Shown: positions 37,486 to 49,200 of the stretch, one piece after another
Numbering within the stretch: the stretch's first letter is position 1
Layout: each line of letters begins with the position of its first letter
DNA from: Plasmodium relictum
Lineage: Eukaryota > Apicomplexa > Aconoidasida > Haemosporida > Plasmodiidae
Length of the DNA stretch: 64,000 nucleotides
Direction of reading: 5' to 3'
Assembly: GCF_900005765.1 (NCBI RefSeq)
Contig: NC_041681.1
Span: 62,001-126,000, forward strand
The notes under the pieces: model-generated
Told to the model about the DNA's origin: nothing
Database searches by the model: none
The model's input: the letters and a program-made list of their open reading frames with translations, nothing else
Position numbers and translations under genes: made by a program

Positions 37486-38161
37486 ATTATAAGCATGTAT
37501 ATTATTTATTAATTGGTATTTTGTTCATTTCATATTGAATTTAAAATGATTCATTTTTGTTTACAACACGTATATTTATTTTTTTTTTTTTTGTTTATTA
37601 TTTTTCTGTATGTTACAATAAAAATAAATATATATATATATATTATTAAATATATTAAAAATATATAAATTAGTTAATAGTGAACCCTCATTATATGATT
37701 AAATTTTATTTGCATAAATATAGTTATATATATTATTTTAAGTATAATTTATATATATATATATATATTTACATTTTTAAAATAATCTTTTAAATGAAGT
37801 ATTAAATACAAAGGTAATATAATATTTAACATGTAATTTTTTTTTCTCTCCTATTCTACTATTTTGTGAATTTACTCTATTATATTCTTATGAAAATCAC
37901 ATTTTTTTTTTTTATTATGTAATTATTTATTAAAAAAACATGTTATAGTATTTTATATACATTAATATATACATATATATAAATATAATTCCTTCTTTTT
38001 ATATAAATATATATGTATATAATTCCTTTATTTGTACAAATTTTTTTTTTCAATTATAAAGGAATAATATATTATGCATGAGCCTTTTTCATTTTATTTT
38101 TATAAAATTTTAATATAATTTTATATTTTAAGTTAAATATTAATATTATTAATATTATTAT

Positions 38162-38166
38162 TTTAC

Positions 38167-38213
<47 letters not shown>
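38162..38213. repeat. ATT trinucleotide microsatellite
   Basis: About 16 ATT units in non-coding DNA upstream of the giant HEAT protein gene. Confidence 0.95.
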
Positions 38214-38214
<1 letters not shown>

Positions 38215-40252
38215 ATAATATTTCAATTATTTATGTTTAATTATTTATTTTACATTCATTTTTTTTTTTTTACATAGAGAAAAAAGCTTACTATAATTCA
38301 TATATTTTTAGTTATACAATATTTATAGTTAATAGATTTTTAAGTAATTAACAGTTATATATGTATATATATATTTATGTGTTTATATTTATTTTTATTT
38401 ATAGAAAAAAGATTGTCATTGTATAGTGATAATTTTTTAATTTACATTTATTATGAAGTTATTACAATTAGTGATATATTATTATTGATATATATATAAA
38501 AAAAAAAAAAAAAATAATAATATACTGTGTGACCTTTTATATATAATATACATTTTTTTTATTTAAACTCTATATGTATATATATATAATTAAATACGTA
38601 ATTTTTATAAAAAAATACCAATTTTAATTATTTTGTTCATTGATGACAACTACATAGAATTGATATGTGTAAAATAAAAAAAATGTTTTAAAAAGAAAAT
38701 ACATATTTTTATGTCTTATATTTATGACAATTCTTTTTAAATTAAAATATAAAAAAGCTACATTAATAATTATTTTTTTTACTTCTCATAATTTATATTT
38801 ATTTCATGAAATTTTTCTGAAATTCGTTTTTTTCGTGTATCAAATTGCATCATTATTTTTTTTTTTTACATTAAATTCGATTATTAGTGATTATTTTAAT
38901 TTAATATAAATAAAAAAATTATTTCATTATATATTTTTTTCTTAAAGAATCTATAATTTTAATAAATTTCATAGTTGTAAAAGTCTTTATATATATATAT
39001 TTCTATTAAAAATTTATGATTACTATTTAAAGTTAATTTTTTATTATTTTTTAGATAAAAAAAAAAAACTGTTTGAATATTTTCTGATTAAAGATTTACC
39101 AAAAAAAAAAAAAAATATCATTAATGTTATATATATTATGATGTTTTATTTTTCTTTTTAATATATTATTTTAATTGGCTATTTGTTTGCGTAATATGCT
39201 TCATATTATTTTAATAATTTAGTTTATTGAAATTAAGATTATTTATTTTATTAAATTCATAATATTATTATATTCTCAAATATTCTTTACTATTTATGTA
39301 TTAAAGAAAAGTCTTATATTCCTTTTTTACATTTATTTTAAAAATTAAGTTTTAAATTTTAATATGATGTTAAGTAAAATTATTATTGATTATTCTATAT
39401 ATATATTTTTAAAAAAAACATTCATATTCTTTTTAGGATTCATTGTCTACATTAGTTACAACTTATTTTAATTTTAAATTAAATGATTTATATTATTTTT
39501 ATTTATTTTATTTTTTATTTTTTTAATGACTTTTAAAATATTTCTAAAAAATTTTATTCACAGGCATAAACAGTAAATAAAATTTATAGGAAATATATAT
39601 TTACCTTATTAATTAATTCGTGAATTTTTTATATAGGCATATGCATATGTCTTTTTTAGAAAAGTTATAATATAAAGAAATTATATTTTAAATAATTAGT
39701 ATACAAGTATTTATATTTTATTTGTTTATTTATTATTAAAAAGCATATGCCATTATATTATTGAGATTTATATATTAGAACATTTAAAAAAATTATATTT
39801 CTCTTTTTAGAAAAAAAAAATTATAATTTTTAATTATTAAATAATATTTGATGTGTTATTTTCTTTAAATAAAATATTACAACTATTTAAATTATTAATA
39901 TTTTTAGAAAATTTCAATTTTAATATAATAGACATTATATATAAATTATGTATTGTTCATATACATACTAATTTATTTTTAATTTTTTTATTTTTAATTT
40001 GAAAATTTATTAAAAACACGTAATATAAAAAATTTGTGAAATTTGTTAATTAGTAATTTATCTATCATAAAGAAGAATGATACGTTATTAATACAAAATT
40101 TATAAAAAAAAATTAGTTTATGATTTATTAAAAAAAAAAATTAGTGTATCTATATATTTGTAAATTCATATTTATTCAAATTTTTTTGCAAACGTATATG
40201 TGTATATATTTGCATATTAACATTTATGTAGATATTTTTATGAAAATAAAAA

Positions 40253-43200
40253 ATGGATAAAAATATATATAATTTTTTAAATATTAACCAGAAAATTTCT
40301 CAGGAAGAACTAAATTTAATAATCAGTAATATGAAAAAAGAGAATAAAAAAGATAAATTACATAATGTTTTAAATGAAGTATATAACTTTCAAGAAAATA
40401 AATTAGAAGAAAAACATTTTTGTACATTAAAAAATAATGATAAAATAAATGAAAATATAAGGATCATAGATCATTTTGAGAAAAATAATTTCCCTTTTTG
40501 TAATGGAAACAACAAAAAAAAAAATCAAGTATACTCAATGGAAGATGCTCTAAGCAGCATGGACATACAAAATTCCTCAAATTTATTAAAATCAAGTATA
40601 AAAAGAAAAGAAAAAAATAAAAAAGTTGATAATTATGGTAGTAATAATAATAATAATAATAGTGATATGCATGTAAATGAAAATTCAGAAAAAAATATCA
40701 ATTTGAATTCTTTTAATTTGAATAAATATACAAAAAATGATATGAAGTTATTCATGATTCATGATAATATAATTAATGAACAAAAAAGGAATAATTTTAA
40801 ATGTAAGAATATGCAAGATTCTATCACTAAAAATAATAAAAATTGCAATATTGTAAATTTAGAAGAAATAGACAATAAAATTAAAGTGAACACAAGAAAT
40901 GATCAAAAATCAAAAAATATAAAAGAAACTAGCTATGAAGATAAGAACTGTTTTATTAATGCATTTAATAATCTTGAAAATAATCACGTATTTGATTATT
41001 TTGTACATGAAAATCTAAATAATCTTAATAATATACATTCTGATAATCTATACAAGTATGATAATGTCAATGAAAGAAATCATATATTTGAAAATAGACC
41101 AAATTATATAAATGAACATAATTCAAACTTTATAAATGAAGATATAATTCATATAAATAACAATAATGATAACATGAGTTTACCTAATAATACAAATGGC
41201 AACAATAATTTAAAAAACTTACGTGATTCATTGAATATAAATCCATCATTAAACATTTATAAATATTTTACAAATAAAAATAAACAAGTACACAATGTTA
41301 ATGAGATGTATACGAATTTTAACGATAAAAATAAAAATAGAATAATTGACGATAAAGAAACAGATGATTTCAATAGAATAATTAATTATAATAAAACAAA
41401 TAATAATAATATATTAATTAATGAAATTAGAAATGCTAATAACTCGATAGCTAAAGAAAATGAAGTAAATAATTACGAAAGTAGAATAAATTACAATGAA
41501 AATGATAATTTTGACAATAGAGCAATGGGTAATTATATTACCAATAATAACATAAATTATAAAAATTTAACGAATTTAAATAATTTCAATAATAAAAAGA
41601 ATGACTACAATATTGATTTTTTAGGAGATTATATAAATAACATGAATATAAATAAACTAAAAATAAATAGCATAAATAATAATAATGTGAATATGACTAA
41701 TTTAAATATGTATAATAATAATAATAATAATAGCATAAATTATGATGAACAAAAAATGCAAGATATGAATAAAATGCAAGTAGTAAATAATTTTAAAAAA
41801 GATGAAATAAATGAATTAAGGAATAATTTAATAAATAATAAAAATACGAATATTCAAAATATAATGAATTATAGCAATTGTAATTTTTTGAAAAATGATA
41901 CAAAATTATCTGGGTTTTCATTGGATATTAATACATTAAATAGCGCTGAATATAACTTAAATAATTCTTTATATAATAATTTTACAAACAATATGAATAA
42001 ATTAGAAACTGATTTAAGTGAATATGAAAATTATAAGGAAAATATGAAAATATATGGAAGTTTAAGTCAAGAAAACTCAAGTAGTAAAAATATAAAACCT
42101 AATTCATACTTTAAAATGAATGCTCTTAATAATACAAATATAAGAAATGATAAAATAAACGATACAATTTTAAATTTTGATGAAAAAGCAAAATGGTTAT
42201 TGGATTTCAATTTCGAAAAAAATAATTTCAGTCCGTCAAATACATTTATGTTTAATGAAAAAATGATGAATAAAAATAATATGTACAATTTAAATATTAA
42301 AGATGATTTATTAAGTAATATAAGAATTGAAAATAATAGTGAAAAAGATAAAGAAAAAAGCATAAATTGTGATGAATATAATAAATTTGGCAATGTGCAT
42401 TTTGAAGATTATATTGAAAAAGTTAATATAGAAAATAACCATGTTACCAATAAAGTAAATTATTATGCTATTAATAATGAAAAAAACAGTAAAGATTATT
42501 TATTTAATGCGTTGAATGAAAATAAGGGATTAATTTTTACAAATGGAATAAAAAGTTTAAAGTATGATTGCTCTAATAAAAATTATGATCTTAAACTTTT
42601 GAAAAATAATGGAGCTTTAGAAAAAAGTAAATTCAATAAAAAAGGAATTATGTTTGATTCATCTGGTTATAATTCTGATAATTCAAAATCTTCTAATATG
42701 TTTAATGGAAAAAAAAAAACAAAATCGAAAAAAGACATTTTATTTGATGTCAATAATAATGATGATGCTTTTTTGAATGATATCAATTTAAATAATAATA
42801 AATTTGATTATAAATTGGGAGTTATAATGCAGAGTATACGAGATTACAGTAACAAAGTGTTTAACGATTTATTTATGAATAACGATCCTTTTAAAAAAAA
42901 AAAGATAAATGAACTGAATTTATATTTATCAAAATTAAGGGTCAAAAATTGTGATGAATTTTTTTTCAATTTAAATAAATTTTACGAAATTGTTCTTACG
43001 TTACCTAATTCAAATTACATATATAAGTACAATTCATCTATTTTATATAATATTTGTGTAGTAACAAAAAACCTTCTGTTATTACTTCATTTAGGTGTTT
43101 ATATATTTCATATTATTAAAACCTGCTTGTTTTGTATTGTAAAGTTAATCTTAATAAAACCTGTTTCAATTATAGATAAGGTATGGTTTTTTTTATTAAG

Positions 43201-46200
43201 TTTATATAGATGTTTGTTTGAAAAATTATATGAATATTTTCAAAACGATTTGAATAGTGAAAATTTACTCAACAATAAAATATTTCTAGGAATAATTTTA
43301 TCGTTTACAAATGTTTTTAATGAAACTTTAATGGAATATGCAAAAATTCGTGTATTGTCTAGAAATAAAAAAAAAGAAGAACTTATTGCCTTTCCATTAT
43401 ATGAATCACTAAAACCTTTTTTCTTTGTATGTACAAATTATACAGAAGAAGAAATAAAATCAGAAGATGATAATTACATAAATGAAAAAAGAAAAGATGA
43501 GAACAATAATGAATATAATAAAGAACTCATGGAAGAAAAAGTAAAGAAAACAGAGTTAGAAAAATGTATTAATAATTTCGATGAAAAAATGAAAATAAAA
43601 AAAAATGATAAAGAGAGTGAAAAAGAAAAGAGAGAAGAGATAGAGAAAGAACAGGGAAAACAAGAAAATAAAATATCCTTAAAAGAAAACAATAATGAAA
43701 ATCATATTGATAATTTAATTGATGTGGGATTTACAAATAATATAAAGGATAGTGATATATATGATAAAAATATAGAAAATAGTAATATTTTTATTTCTTC
43801 TAAAGTATATACCAAAAAAAAAATCGAAGATGAATTATTAGTTTCAATAAGAAGTAATGTCTTATGTTGTGTTCATACATTAATCAAAATGTTTTCACAT
43901 ATTTACATAAACAACTGGGATAAAATTTTATATTATTACAATGAAAAAAGAAAAAAAAGTATTCCAATTTTTATGTCTATTACAGTAAGTGATCGAAATC
44001 AAAAATTAAGAGCTAATGCAATATTATGCTTAAAATATTTATTTGATTGTAAACAGCTGAAATACTGGTTTTTACTAAAAGATAATAATAGTAATAATAA
44101 TGACAATAATGCAAGTATTGTTGATAATAATTATAATAATAATAATGATTATATAGATAATAGCTCTATGAATAACAAAAACGATTCCTTTAATTTATTA
44201 AATAATAGTAAAATTCTTAATACTTTACCAGATGAAGAAAACAATTTCGCTTTAAATAAAGATGAATTATCACAAAATGAAATTATATCAAATAATTTAA
44301 ATAGTATAAATTTTAATAAATCGATTTATATAGATAAACATGGAGAATCAAATAATATTACGTCTAATCAGTATAATTCTATTTCAAATAGCACAAATAA
44401 TTTTAATAATAATAACATTAATAATTTCAGTAACAAAAATTCTTCGAATATAAATAATTTTGATAATGAAAATAAAGCATTAACAGAATCAGAAAAAAAT
44501 AAAAATAATCTATATGATGCACATATTAAAGAAGAAATTAGTGATAAAATGAATCCTTCTAATATGAAAATGATAATGACTAAACAAAATGTTGTAAAAA
44601 TATTATATGCATTAATAAAACTTATAATTAAGACATATACTTTAGATAATAAAAATAATTTTTATACAGCTGCAGATAGATTAAATATTTATCGTTTCTT
44701 TTTACGAGTTTCTCAATCAATATCGATGACTAGATTTAAAATTTTTCTATTTCCAATTTTAAAAATATTTTTTTTCTATTTGTTAAAATATCTTATTTAT
44801 TTCAACCATGGTGACACTTTTCATTTTTGTGTTGAAAGATTACTTCAAAATAATAATAATTTATATAATAAAGTAGAAAGAAGTAATTCTAATGATTTTT
44901 TCTCGAATAACGAAGAAAATAGTGACAAAGCAAAAAATGATAATAATATGAATGGTGTGAATCCTTTATATGATCTTAATTGTAATAATAATTATATAAA
45001 CTCCAACAAGAATAAGCATATAAATTGCGAACAAATTAATGATGACTATTTTTTTCAGAACTACTTGGATGAAGATGATCGCATATTTAGCTCATTAAAC
45101 AATTATATAAATAGTTTTAAGGAAAATGATGAATATGATGACAGTGAAGATGATATGAGGGAAAACATAACAGAAAAAGATAATGATAAGGCAAAAGAAA
45201 TACAAGAAGAAAATGAAGAAAGAAATATTTATGGTGATAATGAAATGAATGAAGAAAATGAAGTACAAGAGGAAGAAGAAGATGAAGAAAAACAGGGAAA
45301 TGGAAAGAAAAATGAAAAAATAAAAAAAATAAATAAAAATGAAAAGAAAAAAAAAAAAGGTAAAAAAGAATGTGACGATAATAATAAAGAAAATACAAAT
45401 GTTAAAATTAATAATGATGAAAATAAAGATGTGGAAAATAAAAAAAGTAGTACAGTAAAAAATGTATGTTCGTGTAAAATTGAATTAGGTAATATAGCAA
45501 AAAATAAAAGAAAAATTAACAAAAAAAAGGGTTCTAATGATATTGCTTCTATGTATAAAAATATAGATAAAATAAATAAAAAGTTAATGTCTAAAGAAGA
45601 TTATAAATTATTAATAAATATACTATATAGTAATGAATATTCTAAAAATTCTAAATATATATGTACAATCACTGTTATAATTAATATATTTTCTGTTCTT
45701 TTATGTGAATATAATGAAGATATGTTTCAATTTCTTTGTAGTAATATATATGGAGAAATTATCAATAATAAATTAAATAATCATAATATTTATTGTGGCA
45801 ATTTGTCTCAAAATTATCTCTATAATATATCATTTTCTCAGTTAATATATTTTATGTTAATTTTTTTATACAAAATATTTTATCAGCATACTTTGAATAA
45901 AAATGATGTTTTAGCAAAAAATTTAAATACAGCTAATATAAACGATAATTTTTTTTTACATAAGAATGAAAACATAAATAATGTGTCCAATACTACTAAT
46001 ATTGATAAAGTGTATTCATTTGATGCAGATAGTAAATATGGTTTTGAAACTTTTAATAAAGACAAAGAAAATAATTATAAATATGAAAAAAGACAAACGA
46101 TGAGTTCTTATAATGATTTATATGACAATTACATCATTTCTTATATGCAAAAGGAAAATAATGATCATAATAATATAAATGTTGTTGATAAAAATAATTT

Positions 46201-49200
46201 AGTACCTTATGATATTCAGATATTTAAAAATATATTTTTAGTTTTTCAGAAAACTTTAAAATATTATTTATTTTGTTATATGCATTGTTGGAAAGACGTA
46301 AAAAACTTATTGGAATATTTTTTACAATCAGAAAATATAAATATTAAAGTTATTTCAATAAAAATAGTAATTGATATATTTGTTTTTATTAATTCTTATT
46401 ATGATAATAATTCTAATGAATATGAATTACCGATTTATAAACAAAAAGATGAGTTTAAAAATAACCAAATTTTTAATAATTATAATAACAATATACAACA
46501 ACAACAATTAAATGAAAATTCCAAATATTCTAAAGATTGCATAAATACTAAAGTAAATGCTTACTTAAATACAAAGGATTATATACCTAATAATGAAAAT
46601 GAGAATAATATAAATATTTACAATAAACTTAATTCAGATACCTTGAATAATTTATGTAAAAATAAATATAATTCCATACATAATGATTTTATCAATACAA
46701 AAATAGAAAATTATATAGATGTTGATATTAAGAATATAAATAATTTACATGTAATAAATAATTTGAATAACTTTAATTATACAAAAGACTCAAATACTAT
46801 TGATAATGCAAGGTATGTCTATGATGATAATAATAATAATAAAGATAATAGTAATAATAATAAAGATAATAGTAATAATAATAAAGATAATAATGATAAT
46901 AATAAAGATAATAATAACAATAATAATAATAATAGTAAAGATAGTAATAATAGTAATAATAATAATATTAATAATGTGCATGATGATAACTATAGTAACA
47001 ATATTAATAATGTTAAGATTAATAATCACAATTGTAATGGAAATAGCTTTAATAATAATGATGATACTACTACTAATAATAATTATATAAGTCACAGAAG
47101 TGTTCCTGATTCAATTAATTCCAATAGCAATATAAACACTATATCAGAAATATTCACTGATCAAAAAAAATTAAACATTACAAAACATAATTTAGAAAAA
47201 AGTATTGATGTAAATAATGTTACAAATAAAAAGGAAGTATATTACACTAAATTAGATGAATTAGATCAAAATAGCAAAAAAGCGAAATTTATAAAAATTG
47301 TAGAAAATGATATGATTTATTTATTTCGTAAATATATATTAATACATATTCATAATATAAATAAGATTCATGATGATGTAATTAATAAAAGAAGTAAAGT
47401 GAAACATATATTTTTAAATACCATTATTTGCATTTCTCAGTTAAGTTATGAAGGCTTTAAAATTTTAAAAATTGAAGATATCCAAAAACTAACTAATTTA
47501 GTTTCTTCATGTGTTCATAGTATTAAATGCAATATTATAACAGCATTAAGTAAATATATTATTAAATATATTTTTGCTTTTAACAAGAAGTTTATTCAAA
47601 ATTATGAAAAAAAAATTAATTTATTGCACATGAATTCTACCAACGTTTATTTTAATAATATTCTCACAACAACAAATAATTTTAATATTAAAAAAAATAT
47701 AAATGTTGATGCTCTATATATTGCAGAAAATATATTGAATAATAAAAATTTTAAATCACATAGTAATGAAATATTTGAACCAAATGCTAAGGAAAGTGTG
47801 AATTATACTACTAATTCCTGCTCATTAAATAGTAGTGTTAATAAACAAATGAATATAACTGATAATAATATGAATAATAAAACGTACACGAATCTAAGTG
47901 AAAGTAATTCACTTCTACAAAAAAATGAATATAATAATACACAGTATTTTATGAATACAGATAACTCTTTAATATGTGATAAAATACATTCATATGATAA
48001 CAAAAATAATTTTTTTGACGAACATGTAATGAGTCGTACACAGTCAACAATATACAACTCAGAAATTAATAATGATTACAGTACCGCAAAAATGAATTTT
48101 GATTCATCGAAAACAGAAGCATGTACGAGAGATGTAATAGCATTAGAAAATGTAGTCAACGTAATTCCTGATGAATATAATTCTGATAAAAGTCATAATC
48201 TGAGTGACAGTTCTTTTGCAAAAAAGGGAAAAACTCAAGGCAAAGAAAGAATTATGATTTCTGATCATAATGTTAATACTTATTCAAATGCAAATAATCA
48301 AAAAAATGATTATTCTTTTAATAATGAATCTATGAACCATAAATGGGATGGATATATTGATAACTATAGCTTAAATGAATATAATAATGAATTATTCAAT
48401 ATGCATTACGGAAAATTTATAACACAAGAAAAAAATAATTGTTTTGATTCTAATAATTTAAAGAAAATGGAAAGTAATATAAACAATGATAAAGAGAAAA
48501 TGAATAATGAAGAACAACTAAGTAAAATAAAAAATAAAAAAGAAGAAATAAAAATAGAAGAAAGAATAGAAGATAAATGTATAATAGAAGTAAGTAATTT
48601 TGATATTAATAACGATGAAAATAATACGAATAACTCAACACATAATTTTCTTGATGTTCATAAATTAAGTCAACCTGTTCAATCATTAATTAATTCTAAA
48701 GGAAAAGATAAATATGATTTTGTTAATTCTTACATGGATTCAGAAATAGATAAGTATTATTTAAATGATCTATTTCCCATTGAAAAATCTGAAAACAAAA
48801 AATGGAAAGATATATATATGTTAGAAAAAAAGAGAAATGAAAAAAAATTATTTGAATTATATTATACATATATTTATATTATTATTCACATAATTAAGTT
48901 TTATAATGATTCCTTTGTTGATTTGAAGTATTATACATACAATTGTATATGTGAAATTGCAAGTTCCTATATTCCATTTTATTTCACACAGAAAAATATT
49001 AAAACATTTTCGTACTATAGTAATTATAGTAGTGAAGAAAATAAAGATATTAACAAGTTTATTGATTTTATAAATAATATCAACTTATCTACTGATATAA
49101 ATAGCTTAAACTTATATAACTTAAATAAATTGAATAATAATATTAATGAAAAATGCACTAATAAAGATAGTGATTATGATAACATAAATAATGAAAATAA

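Larger units (their letters stand above)
30846..40252. other. Intergenic: 9.4-kb non-coding region between divergent genes
   Basis: The largest gap in the window, lying between the third 6-cys gene (leftward) and the giant HEAT protein (rightward). It contains TGCATG sites at 31725-31734 (double), 33189-33194, 33981-33986, 37110-37115 and 38075-38080. Repeats are an 82-bp exact tandem duplication, a TTAGTTATA repeat, a TATC/TATA array and an ATT array. A small G+C-rich patch lies at 35120-35165 and an 18-base palindrome at 36195-36212. Open frames at 31621-31815, 37309-37512 and 38724-38909 lack splice partners and recognisable domains, so I do not call them genes. Confidence 0.7.

Noticed and set aside
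37309-38909. Two rightward frames (37309-37512 and 38724-38909)
   Set aside because: The first runs into a TATC/TATA array; the second is a hydrophobic AT-rich frame without any supporting signal.
30846-40252. Centromere candidate
   Set aside because: Very AT-rich, but without the single compact, near-pure-AT tandem block typical of Plasmodium centromeres, and the orthologous locus is not centromeric as far as I recall.
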